From contig NZ_CP009429.1 of NCBI RefSeq assembly GCF_001314325.1, forward strand, positions 2,976,501-3,040,500: DNA of 64,000 bases. The letters are read 5' to 3'. The DNA is from Sphingopyxis macrogoltabida. Its GTDB lineage: Bacteria > Pseudomonadota > Alphaproteobacteria > Sphingomonadales > Sphingomonadaceae. The notes beneath the pieces were generated by a model, which saw nothing but the letters and a program-made list of their open reading frames with translations, was not told the DNA's origin and ran no database searches. Shown one piece after another: positions 1-9,253 of this stretch. Both the position numbers and the translations under genes were made by a program. Every line of letters begins with the position of its first letter. The stretch's first letter is position 1.

Positions 1-1
1 C

Positions 2-484
2 ACCACCGCACGCATGGGCTTCACGCTGCGGCGACTGATGGCGGGGCGCCTGCTCGGCATGCTGGTCGAAGGCATCGGAACCTGGCTTGCCTGCCTGATG
101 GTCGGTATTCCGATGGCCGCGCTGATGGGCCTCCTTACCGGGCTGCTCGCCTTCATTCCCAATATCGGGGCGATCGTTTCGGGCGTGCTGCTGGTCCTCG
201 TCGGTTTTTCGGCGGGCACCGACACCGGCCTGTGGGCGATCGCCATCTATTTCATCGTCCAGACCGTCGATGGCTATCTGATCGTGCCGATGGTGGCGAA
301 GCAGACGGTCGACCTCGCCCCTGCCCTCGTCCTCGGCGCACAGATATTGTTCGGCGCGCTGCTCGGCATCATGGGCCTGTTCCTCGCCGACCCGATCGTC
401 GCGATGATCAAGGTCGCGCTGGAACGCGAGGCCGAACGTAATGCGGGGGCGCTGCCCAAAACGAAAGCGGCGGCGAGTCCCTGA
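2..484 (+). CDS. AI-2E family transporter (PerM-like), 5' truncated by window edge
   Basis: The C-terminal 160 residues of an integral membrane protein are visible; the start lies before the window. Several hydrophobic segments alternate with short loops. The segment around GLLAFIPNIGAIVSG, with its FIPNIG element, is characteristic of AI-2E/PerM (UPF0118) permeases, as is the later DGYLIVPM stretch. The protein ends in a short charged, Ala-rich tail. The family is thought to move small molecules or ions, and the substrate cannot be read from sequence. The next gene is convergent. Confidence 0.8.
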   Translation, partial: TTARMGFTLRRLMAGRLLGMLVEGIGTWLACLMVGIPMAALMGLLTGLLAFIPNIGAIVSGVLLVLVGFSAGTDTGLWAIAIYFIVQTVDGYLIVPMVAKQTVDLAPALVLGAQILFGALLGIMGLFLADPIVAMIKVALEREAERNAGALPKTKAAASP

Positions 485-518
485 CCCGCCGCCGCTTCCG
501 AAAACCCTGATTGGCCGC

Positions 519-1052
519 TTATTGTTGCGGCGCGCCCGGGGGCGGACCAGCCGGCGCACCGGGACCGCCCGGGCCACCCTGCTGCATCATCTGTTGCTGC
601 TGCATCATCTGCTGCATCGCACGGACTTCGGCTTCCGACCGGAAATCGAGCAGTTCGACGTCGAAGTGAAGCGTGCTGCCGGCAGGAATCGGCCCCGTCT
701 CGCGGTTGCCATAGCCGAGCTGCGGCGGGATGCTGATCTTGTACTTGCCGCCCTTCTGCATCCGGGTCAGCGCGTCGGCAAAGCCCGGAACGACCTGCGC
801 CACCTGCATCGGCGCCTGTTCGTTGGCGTCGAAAACCGTGCCGTCGTCGAGCTTGCCTTCATATTTGACGAGCACGACATCGGCCTTGGTCGGGCTGGGT
901 CCGGTGCCCGCCTTCACCACCTCGAACCCGATGCGCGGGGTGCTGAAAACGGCGAAACCGATCGCCACCGCGACCAGCGCCGCAAGCGATACCCACAGCA
1001 GCCAAAGGCCGCCCTTGCTTACCGGACGCAATGGAACCGTTGTGACGCTCAT
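519..1052 (-). CDS. FKBP-type peptidyl-prolyl cis-trans isomerase, membrane-anchored
   Basis: This 177-residue protein has an N-terminal membrane anchor (about residues 13-38) and then one FKBP domain. It contains KYEGKLDDGTVFD, VVPGFADAL, IPPQLGYGN and IPAGSTLHFDVELL, the core FKBP signature lining the proline-isomerase pocket. The C-terminal tail is Met/Gln-rich and then Gly/Pro-rich and is probably disordered. It should catalyse prolyl isomerisation of periplasmic proteins. I chose the ATG at 1052 because an AAGGA sits just upstream; a longer frame to 1157 adds only Pro/Gly-rich residues. It lies downstream of rpoZ on the same strand but is separated from it by a terminator. Confidence 0.88.
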   Translation of the reverse strand: MSVTTVPLRPVSKGGLWLLWVSLAALVAVAIGFAVFSTPRIGFEVVKAGTGPSPTKADVVLVKYEGKLDDGTVFDANEQAPMQVAQVVPGFADALTRMQKGGKYKISIPPQLGYGNRETGPIPAGSTLHFDVELLDFRSEAEVRAMQQMMQQQQMMQQGGPGGPGAPAGPPPGAPQQ

Positions 1053-1158
1053 GACCGCTGATCCTTCCCCTGCCCCGGCCGGGGCGCGAATACCGGGCCC
1101 GCCTATAGGCGGAGCGGCGCCGGGCGGTCCAGAGGCAATTGCCATCGCTCGGGCCATG

Positions 1159-1193
1159 AAAAAGGGGCCACGGTTTCCCGCGGCCCCTTTTTT
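1159..1193 (-). terminator. Rho-independent terminator after rpoZ
   Basis: A GC-rich stem (1164-1173 pairing with 1178-1187, one mismatch) is flanked by A and T runs on both sides, so it can terminate in either direction. Its position directly downstream of rpoZ suggests it mainly serves that gene. Confidence 0.75.
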
Positions 1194-1213
1194 GTTCGGT
1201 CGAACGTTGGCGC

Positions 1214-1558
1214 TTATTCGAAGTCGCCGCCACCGCCGGCCGGGCTGCGCGGCGGAGCCGCGGCCGTGAGGCGAAGCGCTTCAGCCGAACGGCTGATCGA
1301 GCTGATTTCATCGGGCGTATCGTCATCGTCGACGACAACCTTCTGCATCGAACCGACCAGCGTTTCCGACAGATCCTTCGGGCGTACGGTCTGTTCGGCG
1401 ATCTCGCGCAGGGCGACGACGGGATTCTTGTCGCGGTCGCGGTCGATGGTCAGTTCCGAGCCACCCGAGATTTCGCGCGCGCGGTGCGCCGAGAGCAGAA
1501 CCAGGTCGAAACGGTTGGGAACTTTGTCGACGCAATCCTCGACGGTAACGCGGGCCAT
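1214..1558 (-). CDS. rpoZ: DNA-directed RNA polymerase subunit omega
   Basis: This 114-residue protein begins [20 protein letters not shown] and carries the conserved AHRARE(I) and [12 protein letters not shown] motifs of omega. Omega binds the beta' C-terminus, helps assemble RNA polymerase and forms part of a ppGpp site. The C-terminal acidic and Gly/Pro-rich tail is longer than in E. coli but usual for alphaproteobacteria. No spoT/rel gene follows it here; a terminator and an FKBP gene do. Confidence 0.95.
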   Translation of the reverse strand: MARVTVEDCVDKVPNRFDLVLLSAHRAREISGGSELTIDRDRDKNPVVALREIAEQTVRPKDLSETLVGSMQKVVVDDDDTPDEISSISRSAEALRLTAAAPPRSPAGGGGDFE

Positions 1559-1703
1559 GGTAATTCCTTGATAGAGGAGAGGCCAGCCTTTGGGGGGCTG
1601 GCGGCAAGCGCTGCGCGCTAGCAGCGGCGCGGGCGAATGTCAATCAAACCGCCCGCTCGTCGCCCCCTTGCCCCCGTCGCCGCGCCCGGCCTATGAGCGA
1701 CCC

Positions 1704-2900
1704 ATGCCCGCACATCCCCTCCCCGTCGGCGACGCCAGAACGCTGACGGCCGATGTGGCTGGGCATCGGCTCGAGGTCATCGTCGACGGCGAAGCTCGGC
1801 TCGCGCGCATCCTGTCGCTGCTCGGCGGCGCGATCCGCAGCATCGACATGGTCATGTACATCTTCAAGCACGATGCCGCGGGCAGCCGGGTGCTCGACGC
1901 GATGACCGCGGCGGCGAAGCGCGGCGTCCGCGTTCGCGCGGTGATCGACAGCTTCGGTTCCTCCGACATCTCCGACAGCGTGTTCGGCCCGCTCCGCGCC
2001 GCGGGGGGCAGCGTGACCTTTTTCTCGCGCCATTGGCGGTCGAGCTACTTGATCCGCAACCACCAGAAATTGCTGCTGATCGACGACCATGTCGCGGTGA
2101 CCGGCGGCTTCAACATCGCCGACCCCTATCTCAGCAACCGGCGGACGCATTGCTGGTTCGACCTTGGTATCGTCGTGCGCGGGCCGACCGTCGCGCGCAT
2201 GGTCGAATGGTTTGCCGAAATCCACGACTACACCGTCCATAACGACGGGAAGCTCCTGATGCTGCGCCGGCTGATCCGCGAATGGCCGGTCGACAGCGGG
2301 CCGGTGTCGTGGCTCGTCGGCGGTCCGACCCAGCGGCTGTCGCCCTGGGCGCGGTCGGTGCGCGCCGATCTCGACGGTGCGAAGCAACTCGACATGGCGA
2401 TGGCCTATTTTTCGCCCGGCCAGGGCATGCTGCGACGTCTCGGGCGGCTGGCAAAGCGCGGCCGCGCCCGCTTCGTGATGGCGGCAAAGTCCGACAATCC
2501 GGCGACGATCGGCGCCTCGCGCCTGCTGTTCGGCTATCTGCTGCGCAAGAAGGCGACGATCTGGGAATATCTCCCGTGCCGGCTGCATATGAAACTGATC
2601 GTCGTGGACGACGTCGTCCATGTCGGCACTGCGAACTTCGACATGCGCAGCCTGTTCGTCAACGTCGAGGTGATGCTGCGCGTCGCGGATGCCGGATTCG
2701 CACAGCAGATGCGCGATTTCATCGCCGGGCTGGAGGGCGATTGCGATGTCATAACCCCTGCGGTGCAGAAGGCGCGCGCGGGATGGCTGACCCGGCTGCG
2801 CTGGATATTGTCGTGGTTCGTCGTCGGCGTCGCCGACTATACCGTGACGCGGCGGCTGAACTTCGGTCTCGCCGAAACCGATCCCGACACCGAAGTTTAG
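1704..2900 (+). CDS. Phospholipase D-like / cardiolipin synthase-type protein
   Basis: This 398-residue protein has two PLD half-sites. The first is NHQKLLLIDD (H120, K122) followed by GGFNIAD; the second is LHMKLIVVDD (H295, K297) followed by GTANFDMRS. Paired HxK(x)4D motifs define the PLD superfamily, and the layout matches cardiolipin synthases, which transfer phosphatidyl groups at the membrane. No N-terminal transmembrane pair is seen, as in ClsB-type enzymes. The start at 1704 gives a compact N-terminus and excludes a low-complexity extension back to 1590. The upstream ribosome site is weak. It converges with the methyltransferase gene, leaving a 3-bp gap. Confidence 0.85.
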   Translation: MPAHPLPVGDARTLTADVAGHRLEVIVDGEARLARILSLLGGAIRSIDMVMYIFKHDAAGSRVLDAMTAAAKRGVRVRAVIDSFGSSDISDSVFGPLRAAGGSVTFFSRHWRSSYLIRNHQKLLLIDDHVAVTGGFNIADPYLSNRRTHCWFDLGIVVRGPTVARMVEWFAEIHDYTVHNDGKLLMLRRLIREWPVDSGPVSWLVGGPTQRLSPWARSVRADLDGAKQLDMAMAYFSPGQGMLRRLGRLAKRGRARFVMAAKSDNPATIGASRLLFGYLLRKKATIWEYLPCRLHMKLIVVDDVVHVGTANFDMRSLFVNVEVMLRVADAGFAQQMRDFIAGLEGDCDVITPAVQKARAGWLTRLRWILSWFVVGVADYTVTRRLNFGLAETDPDTEV

Positions 2901-2903
2901 AAC

Positions 2904-3539
2904 TCAGTCTTTCCAGCCCCAGAACAGGAAGCAGGGCGGCACATTGACCCACTCGAACGCATCGTCGATGCGCTTGAAATGCGCCGCGAGAAAATCGCGG
3001 GCGCGGGCACGGAACTGATAGACGAGAAAGGCGCCGCCGGGACGGAGCGCCCGATGCGTCGCCGCCGCGATCGCCGGGCCGACACCGGCGGGCAGCGTCG
3101 AGAACGGGAGGCCGGAGAGGATATAGTCGGCATGCGCGAAGCCGTGCGCGGCGATGATTTCCTCGACATCCGCCGCCGACCCGTGAACCGCGACGAAGCG
3201 GCTGTCGCGGATATCCTTGCGTAGATAGTCGATGAAATCCTCGTTGGTGTCGATCGCGATCAGCGTCGCATCGCCCGCCATCTTTTCCAGCACCGGGCGG
3301 CAGAAGGTGCCGACACCGGGGCCATATTCGACGAACAGCTTGGTATTCTTCCAGTCGACGGGCTTCAGCATGTGGCGGATCAGCGTCGGTGACGACGGCA
3401 CAATCGATCCCACCATCACCGGGTGCTTGATGAACCCGCGGACGAACATGCCCCACGGCCCGAAAAAGCGCTTCAGCCTTTCGCGGATCTTGCGGATCGG
3501 CGCGACGTTCGATTGGGCCTGCGCCCGGGGATTGGTCAT
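2904..3539 (-). CDS. PmtA-like class I SAM-dependent methyltransferase
   Basis: This 211-residue protein has a Rossmann-type methyltransferase fold with SAM motif I at VEYGPGVGTF (about residues 70-79), an acidic strand end at LIAIDTNEDF and a product-side LSGLPFSTLP. That last motif and the N-terminal basic stretch followed by MFVRGFIKHP are typical of alphaproteobacterial phospholipid N-methyltransferases (PmtA), which methylate phosphatidylethanolamine. The substrate is inferred and a related rRNA or lipid methyltransferase is possible. The ATG at 3539 was preferred over a 334-residue frame whose first 120 residues look non-coding. It is divergent from the MFS gene. Confidence 0.75.
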   Translation of the reverse strand: MTNPRAQAQSNVAPIRKIRERLKRFFGPWGMFVRGFIKHPVMVGSIVPSSPTLIRHMLKPVDWKNTKLFVEYGPGVGTFCRPVLEKMAGDATLIAIDTNEDFIDYLRKDIRDSRFVAVHGSAADVEEIIAAHGFAHADYILSGLPFSTLPAGVGPAIAAATHRALRPGGAFLVYQFRARARDFLAAHFKRIDDAFEWVNVPPCFLFWGWKD

Positions 3540-3701
3540 GATGGCTTTCGCGTTGTTGCGGCTGGCCAATTGCGTGGCAAAATCGGCGCGCGGGCGCAAG
3601 GAAAGAGTGGGGGTTGACTCTGGACAGAACGCCCTGCCGGTGTAGGGAGAGTGTCGCACGCGACGAGCCGAAGGCGGCAGGCACAGGCAGGGGAACAGGA
3701 C

Positions 3702-5000
3702 ATGGCGACCGCTTCGCATTCCATCCCCGCCGACCGGATGGCGGTGCTGTTCGCGGTCATGCTGGTCGCGGCGGCGGGCAATACCGCGATGCAGTCGATC
3801 CTTCCCGCGATCGGGACGACGTTGCACATCCCCGACGTGTGGGTCAGCCTGGCCTTCAGCTGGTCGGCGTTGCTGTGGGTGCTCACCGCGCCGCACTGGG
3901 CGCGGCAATCGGACAAGCGCGGGCGCAAGGCTTTGATGGCGCTCGGCGTCGTCGGCTTCCTTTCGTCGATGGCGCTTTGCGGCATCGTCCTGTGGGCAGG
4001 CCTGAAAGGGCTGATCGGCGCGGGGCTCACCTTCATCGTTTTCGCGCTGTTCCGCAGCCTTTATGGCGGGCTCGGCTCGGCCGCGCCGCCCGCGGTGCAG
4101 GCCTATGTCGCCTCGCGCACCGATCCAGAGCAGCGGACGCAGGCCCTGTCGCTCGTCTCCTCATCCTTCGGCCTCGGGACGGTGATCGGACCGGCGGTCG
4201 CGCCCTATTTCATTCTTCCTGTCGTCGGTCTTGCGGGGCCGATGATCGTCTTTGCATTGATCGGGCTGGTCGTGCTGATCATGCTTCGCTGGCGGCTGCC
4301 GAACGACACGCCGCGTTTCGCCGCACGCGGCGCGATCGCTCCCTACCCGCTGTCCGCCGGACCGGCCGAGCCGACCGGCGAAGACGAGAATGATCCCGAT
4401 GCTCCGCCACAGGAGCCATTGAGTTGGCGCGACCGGCGCATTCGTCCCTGGCTGCTCGCAGGCTTTTGGGGCGGACAGGCGCAAGCGATGATGCTCGGCG
4501 TTATCGGCTTTCTCATCCTCGACCGCCTTGATCTGCGGGCCGATCCGGACACAGCCGCGAAATTGACCGGAACGGTATTGATGGCGGGCGCCTTCGCAAC
4601 GCTACTGGCCCAATGGGGCCTGATCCCGCTGTTCAAGCTGACCCCGCGACCTACTGTATTGTGGGGTGCTGTGCTCGCCATCGGCGGGATATTGATGACC
4701 GGCGTCGCGCAGGACCTGCACGGTATCGTTATCGGCTTCGCGCTCGCCTCGCTCGGTTTCGGCCTCTTCCGTCCCGGTTTCACCGCAGGGTCGTCGCTCG
4801 CGGTGCCCCGCCGCGATCAGGGCGCAGTTGCCGGAATGACCGCGTCGATCAACGGCTCGGCCTATATCGTCTCGCCCGCGATCGGCGTGCTGCTCTACAA
4901 CTGGCACCCGATGGTCGCTTATGGTCTGATGGCGGCATTCTGCGGCTGGCTGGTGCTGTGGGGCTGGTCCGCGCTGCGGCTGGACCAGCCCCAAGCCTAG
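3702..5000 (+). CDS. MFS transporter
   Basis: This 432-residue, very hydrophobic protein has about 12 predicted membrane segments and a charged central loop (about residues 225-245) between two six-helix halves. The motif WARQSDKRGRKALM after helix 2 is the major facilitator G-x-x-x-D-(R/K)-x-G-R-(R/K) signature. The architecture suits a drug or small-molecule proton antiporter; the substrate is unknown. The start at 3702 is supported by an AGGGGAACAGGA ribosome site. It stands alone, divergent from the methyltransferase and convergent with the CDC48-like gene. Confidence 0.88.
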   Translation: MATASHSIPADRMAVLFAVMLVAAAGNTAMQSILPAIGTTLHIPDVWVSLAFSWSALLWVLTAPHWARQSDKRGRKALMALGVVGFLSSMALCGIVLWAGLKGLIGAGLTFIVFALFRSLYGGLGSAAPPAVQAYVASRTDPEQRTQALSLVSSSFGLGTVIGPAVAPYFILPVVGLAGPMIVFALIGLVVLIMLRWRLPNDTPRFAARGAIAPYPLSAGPAEPTGEDENDPDAPPQEPLSWRDRRIRPWLLAGFWGGQAQAMMLGVIGFLILDRLDLRADPDTAAKLTGTVLMAGAFATLLAQWGLIPLFKLTPRPTVLWGAVLAIGGILMTGVAQDLHGIVIGFALASLGFGLFRPGFTAGSSLAVPRRDQGAVAGMTASINGSAYIVSPAIGVLLYNWHPMVAYGLMAAFCGWLVLWGWSALRLDQPQA

Positions 5001-5003
5001 GAA

Positions 5004-7328
5004 TTACTCCTTGTCGACTTCCTCATGCTTCCGCTCGCGGACCGGCTTGAGCATGCCCGGCGCGAAGAAGCCGATCGGATTGACGCTCATCGCGGCCTGC
5101 TTGATCTCGCCCTGGATCTTTTCATAATCCTTCTCCATCGCCTCGGTCACCGAGGCGCGGGTGTCCTTCAGCGCTTCTTCGAAGTCGGCCATCGTTACCG
5201 TGTCGCTATCCATCGACCGCTTGAGCGCCGCGAGTCCGGCGCGGCGCGTCAGATCTTCCAGATCGGCGCCGGTGAAGCGATCCGTCCGTTCGGCGAGCGC
5301 CGCGAGATCGACATCGCCGGCCAGCGGCATCTTGCCGGTCTGGATTTCGAGGATGCGCTGGCGCCCCTCGGCATTGGGCACCGAAACATAGATGAGCTCG
5401 TCGAGCCGGCCCGGCCGCAGCAGCGCCGGATCGATCAGGTTCGGGCGGTTGGTCGCGCCGATAACGACGACCGACTGCATCTCCTCGATCCCGTCCATCT
5501 CGGCGAGGATCGTGTTGACGACACGCTCGGTCACCTGCGGTTCGCCCGACGTCCCACCGCCCCGGGCGGGAACGAGGCTGTCGAGTTCGTCGATGAAGAT
5601 GATCGTCGGCGCCACCGCGCGGGCGCGGGCGAACAGCCGCGCAATCTGCTGCTCGCTCTCGCCATACCATTTCGACAGCAGGTCCGACGATTTGATCGAG
5701 ATGAAGTTGGCGTCGGATTCGCGCGCCGCCGCCTTCGCGAGCAGCGTCTTGCCGGTTCCGGGCGGGCCATAGAGCAGGAAGCCCTTGGCCGGACGGATGC
5801 CGAGGCGGCGGAACGCCTCGGGGTTCTTGAGCGGCAGTTCGATGCCTTCGATCAGCTTGTCGCGCGCCGCGTCGAGCCCGCCGATGTCGCTCCACCGCGT
5901 TTTCGGCGCCTGCACCATCACTTCGCGCATCGCCGAGGGCTGGACGCGCTTCAGCGCATTGTTGAAGTCCTCGCGCGTCACGCGCAGTTCGTCGAGCACC
6001 TCGGGCGGGATCGTCCCTTCCTCTAGGTTCAGCTTGGGCATGATCCGCCGCACCGCCTCGATCGCCGCCTCGCGGGTCAGCGCCGCCATGTCGGCGCCGA
6101 CGAAACCGAAGGTCGTCCGGGCGAGTTCGTCGAGGTCGACATTCTCGCCCAGCGGCATGCCGCGGGTGTGGATACCCAATATCTCGCGCCGTCCCTTTTC
6201 GTCGGGCACCCCGATGACGATCTCGCGGTCGAAGCGGCCGGGCCGCCGCAGCGCCTCGTCGATCGCGTCGGGACGGTTGGTCGCCGCGATGACGACCAGA
6301 TTGGTGCGCGGTTCGAGCCCGTCCATCAGCGTCAGCAATTGCGCGACGAGCCGCTTTTCGGCCTCGCCCTGCACCTGCCCGCGCTTCGGCGCAATCGAAT
6401 CGATTTCGTCGATGAACAGGATCGATGGCGCCGACTTTGCCGCCTGTTCGAAGATATCGCGCAGGCGCTTTTCGGATTCGCCATAGGCGGACCCCATAAT
6501 CTCGGGGCCGTTGATCAGGAAGAATTGCGCCTCGCTTTCGTTCGCGACGGCGCGCGCCAGCCGCGTCTTGCCCGTTCCCGGCGGCCCGTGCAACAGCACC
6601 CCGCGCGGCGGATCGACACCAAGGCGGCGGAACAGTTCGGGGTAGCGGAGCGGCAGCTCGACCATCTCGCGCAGCTGGTCGATCGTCTCGCCGAGCCCGC
6701 CCAGATCGTCATAGGTGACGTCGGTGCGGCGCGAATCCTGCGGCTCCTGAAATTCGGGAAGCAGCTCGACTTCGGTATTTTCGTCGATGAAGACGACGCC
6801 CTTGGGGCTCGCCGACACGACGAGCAGCCGTACTTCGGCGAGGGCATAGGCCGGCGCGTTGAGCATCTGCCGGAGTTGCGGCGGCATGTCGCCGGCCGAC
6901 ACCCGCTGCTGCCCCGCAGTCGCGACGGTATCCCCCGCGACAAGCGGCCGCCCGAAGAAGCTGCGCTTCAGCGCATTCGCCGATCCCTGGAGGCGGAGAT
7001 TTTCCTGCGCCGGCGCAAACACGACCCGCGTCGCGGGGCGCGTCTCTACCCGGCTCAGCGTCACCATATCGCCCGCACCGGCACCGGCATTGGCACGCTG
7101 CAAGCCGTCGAGGCGCACGACTTCGAGCCCTTCGTCCTCGGCATAGGGTGCCATCACGCGCGAGGCGGTCTCGCGCTTGCCGTTGATTCCGATAATATCG
7201 CCCTCGGTCACTCCGAGTTCGGCCATCGCGGCGCGCGAAATCCGCGCGACCCCGCCGCCGCTTTCCTCGGCGCGCGCGTTGGCGACCTGCAGCTTGACTT
7301 GCTTTTCTTTTACCGGTGCATCCGCCAA
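5004..7328 (-). CDS. CDC48/p97-type AAA+ ATPase
   Basis: This 774-residue protein has an N-terminal double-psi barrel and CDC48 N domain (about 1-190), then two AAA+ modules. Each has a Walker A GPPGTGKT and a Walker B (FIDEIDS in D1, FIDELDS in D2), with second-region-of-homology arginines ([41 protein letters not shown]). All catalytic residues are present. Relatives form hexamers that unfold or extract proteins using ATP. CDC48 proteins are typical of archaea and eukaryotes but occur in many bacteria. The C-terminal tail is charged. It is divergent from a LysR regulator that might control it, though regulation is not shown. Confidence 0.93.
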   Translation of the reverse strand: MADAPVKEKQVKLQVANARAEESGGGVARISRAAMAELGVTEGDIIGINGKRETASRVMAPYAEDEGLEVVRLDGLQRANAGAGAGDMVTLSRVETRPATRVVFAPAQENLRLQGSANALKRSFFGRPLVAGDTVATAGQQRVSAGDMPPQLRQMLNAPAYALAEVRLLVVSASPKGVVFIDENTEVELLPEFQEPQDSRRTDVTYDDLGGLGETIDQLREMVELPLRYPELFRRLGVDPPRGVLLHGPPGTGKTRLARAVANESEAQFFLINGPEIMGSAYGESEKRLRDIFEQAAKSAPSILFIDEIDSIAPKRGQVQGEAEKRLVAQLLTLMDGLEPRTNLVVIAATNRPDAIDEALRRPGRFDREIVIGVPDEKGRREILGIHTRGMPLGENVDLDELARTTFGFVGADMAALTREAAIEAVRRIMPKLNLEEGTIPPEVLDELRVTREDFNNALKRVQPSAMREVMVQAPKTRWSDIGGLDAARDKLIEGIELPLKNPEAFRRLGIRPAKGFLLYGPPGTGKTLLAKAAARESDANFISIKSSDLLSKWYGESEQQIARLFARARAVAPTIIFIDELDSLVPARGGGTSGEPQVTERVVNTILAEMDGIEEMQSVVVIGATNRPNLIDPALLRPGRLDELIYVSVPNAEGRQRILEIQTGKMPLAGDVDLAALAERTDRFTGADLEDLTRRAGLAALKRSMDSDTVTMADFEEALKDTRASVTEAMEKDYEKIQGEIKQAAMSVNPIGFFAPGMLKPVRERKHEEVDKE

Positions 7329-7490
7329 GGCGTTTCTCCCTCAAAAAGGTCAGAACGGCAAAGATAGGGTGGTCGTTCCCGATTTGCGACCCCCCGAGGA
7401 AGCGATCGGCGCGAAAGCAAATTATACTGCACCGCACAATAATTCTGGCGTGACTTCGCACGCCATGGCATCATTGTGCCCGGCACGAAC

Positions 7491-8369
7491 ATGGCACGAC
7501 TTCCTCCCCTCAGCAGCATGGAGGCCTTTCTCGAGGTCGCCCGCCACGGCACGGTAAAGGCTGCGGCAACCGAGCTCGGACTGTCGATGCCGGCGCTGTC
7601 GCGGCGCATCCAGACGCTCGAACATGCCGTCGGCCGGCCATTGTTCAACCGCCACCATCACGGGCTCAGCCTGACCGAGGCGGGGCGCGAGTTGCAGGAT
7701 CATCTGGCACCGATTCTCGACGAACTGCGCGGCGCGATCAGCCGTGCCGGCAGCCCGGATGCCTCGCTCCGTCTTCACCTCAACGTCCTGCCGCTCTTTG
7801 CGCAGCAGCGCCTCTTCCCGCGCCTGCCCGAACTGCGCCGCGAACACCCCGAACTGCATATCGATATCGAGACGATGTCGCATGGCGAGGCACGGCTGGG
7901 TGACGGCATCGATGCCGCGATCGCGCTGGCGCGGGCGATCGACCCGGCGCTCTATGCGGCGCGGCTCGATCAGGACAAGGTCTTCCCCATCGCCTCGCGC
8001 ACGCTGACCGACGGCGACCGGCCGCTCACCGTCCCCGAACAATTGCAGCGCTCGACGATCCTGCTCCACCGCGAAATGCCCGAGACGTTCAGCGAGTGGA
8101 AACAGGCGATCGGCATGCCCTATCTCGAACCGGCGGGGACCGATTTCTTCGATTCGGGACCGTTGATGCTCGAAGCGGCGGCGCAGGGCATCGGGGTCGC
8201 CTTCATGCACGGCCATCATTTCGACGATGCGCAGGATCCGCGGCTCGTCCGGCTGTTCGATTTCGACGTCGACAGCCCGTACAGCTACTGGTTCGTCTGC
8301 CGCCCGCGCGCGCTGCGCCAGCCGGCGGTCAAGCTGTTCCACGACTGGCTGCTGGCGGCAAAAATCTGA
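7491..8369 (+). CDS. LysR-family transcriptional regulator
   Basis: This 292-residue protein has an N-terminal winged HTH (about residues 5-62: SMEAFLEVARHGTVKAAATELGLSMPALSRRIQTLE, read with its wing NRHHHGLSLTEAG) and a C-terminal effector domain. The C-terminal region resembles GcvA-type regulators. An in-frame ATG at 7476 would add five residues; MARLPPLSSMEAF at 7491 is the more typical family start. It is divergent from the CDC48-like gene, with about 160 bp between starts. The regulated genes and ligand are unknown. Confidence 0.9.
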   Translation: MARLPPLSSMEAFLEVARHGTVKAAATELGLSMPALSRRIQTLEHAVGRPLFNRHHHGLSLTEAGRELQDHLAPILDELRGAISRAGSPDASLRLHLNVLPLFAQQRLFPRLPELRREHPELHIDIETMSHGEARLGDGIDAAIALARAIDPALYAARLDQDKVFPIASRTLTDGDRPLTVPEQLQRSTILLHREMPETFSEWKQAIGMPYLEPAGTDFFDSGPLMLEAAAQGIGVAFMHGHHFDDAQDPRLVRLFDFDVDSPYSYWFVCRPRALRQPAVKLFHDWLLAAKI

Positions 8370-8397
8370 TTTTTCGGTGACCCGGCCGGGCCGGAAA

Positions 8398-8472
8398 TGG
8401 TGCTGCTGGAGAGGATTGAACTCTCGACCTCACCCTTACCAAGGGTGCGCTCTACCACTGAGCTACAGCAGC
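8398..8472 (-). tRNA. tRNA-Thr (anticodon GGU)
   Basis: Read on the minus strand, a full cloverleaf forms. The acceptor stem GCTGCTG pairs with CAGCAGC, the D arm contains AGCTCAGTGGTAGAGC, the anticodon stem-loop is ACCCTTGGTAAGGGT with anticodon GGT, and the T loop is GTTCAATCC. The CCA is encoded. No integrase or att repeat is seen next to it. Confidence 0.95.
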
Positions 8473-8590
8473 AGCCTGATGCCGCGGGGCACGACGGTGC
8501 CGGGCAGGCGCGGCCTATGGCGGGGCGCCCTTCGCCTGTCAAGGTGCGAAGGCTTGACGCTGCGCCGATTTCGCAGGCAAGGATCGCGCC

Positions 8591-8719
8591 GTGAGCAAGC
8601 CGCCCTCCCCCGCCGATCTCGAACGCGAACGCCGCCTCGCGGAGGCGTTGCGCGCCAACCTGCGCAAGCGCAAGGCGCAGGCGCGCGAGGCGAAGCCGGA
8701 AACCCCGCCGGAAAGCTGA
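8591..8719 (+). CDS. Small basic conserved-type protein (42 aa)
   Basis: A GTG-initiated 42-codon frame reads as a highly charged helix-forming peptide with an E/R/K/A-rich centre (LERERRLAEALRANLRKRKA) and a Pro/Glu tail. An AAGGA ribosome site lies 7 bases upstream. Short Arg/Lys-rich proteins like this are annotated in many sphingomonads without known function. It sits between the tRNA and the MAPEG gene. Confidence 0.55.
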   Translation: MSKPPSPADLERERRLAEALRANLRKRKAQAREAKPETPPES

Positions 8720-8805
8720 GCCGTAGCGCACGGTCTTGCACTCGCTTTCGGCCGATGCCACACCCGGCCGAGGGCCGCAGTCGCCGGCCGGGAGGGGGAC
8801 CCGAT

Positions 8806-9246
8806 ATGATAATCTTGCCGATCAGCCTGACCATCGCCGCGGGCGCCGCCCTGCTCAACCTCTGGCTCAGCATCCGCGTCGGGCGGGTGCGGACGCGCGA
8901 GAAGATCTTCGTCGGCGACGGCGGCAATGATGCGGTGATCCGCCGCATGCGTGCTCACAGCAATTTCGTCGAGAACAGTGCCTTCGTGCTCATCCTGCTC
9001 GCGCTTGTCGAGCTCGGGATCGGCTCTTCGCTGTGGCTGTGGGGCGCGGGCGCGCTCTACCTCGTCGGCCGCATCCTGCATGCGCTGGGGATGGATGGCA
9101 TGATGTGGGGCCGCATGGCGGGGACGATCATCACGATCCTGACCCAGCTCGGGCTCGCGATCACCGCGCTCGTCGCGGTTTATCTGACCCCGGTCAGCTT
9201 CACCTCGAGCGCCGTGACCGAGACGGTCGCGGCCGAAGCGCGATAG
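8806..9246 (+). CDS. MAPEG family membrane protein
   Basis: This 146-residue protein has four hydrophobic segments. The motif RMRAHSNFVENSAFVLILLALVE, read with VGRILHALGM further on, is diagnostic of MAPEG (membrane-associated eicosanoid/glutathione metabolism) proteins; the conserved R-x-x-x-N-x-x-E element is present. Bacterial members are usually microsomal-GST-like, with the substrate unknown. The ATG at 8806 follows a strong GGAGGGGG ribosome site; the longer frame upstream reads through the tRNA region and is not coding. Confidence 0.88.
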   Translation: MIILPISLTIAAGAALLNLWLSIRVGRVRTREKIFVGDGGNDAVIRRMRAHSNFVENSAFVLILLALVELGIGSSLWLWGAGALYLVGRILHALGMDGMMWGRMAGTIITILTQLGLAITALVAVYLTPVSFTSSAVTETVAAEAR

Positions 9247-9253
9247 GCTGAAC

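Noticed and set aside
3613..3646. A promoter with TTGACT upstream of the MFS gene
   Set aside because: The -35-like box is good but no acceptable -10 box lies at proper spacing.
8398..8472. tRNA-Thr as an attachment site for an integrative element
   Set aside because: No tyrosine integrase, no repeated tRNA 3' end and no foreign-looking genes lie next to it.
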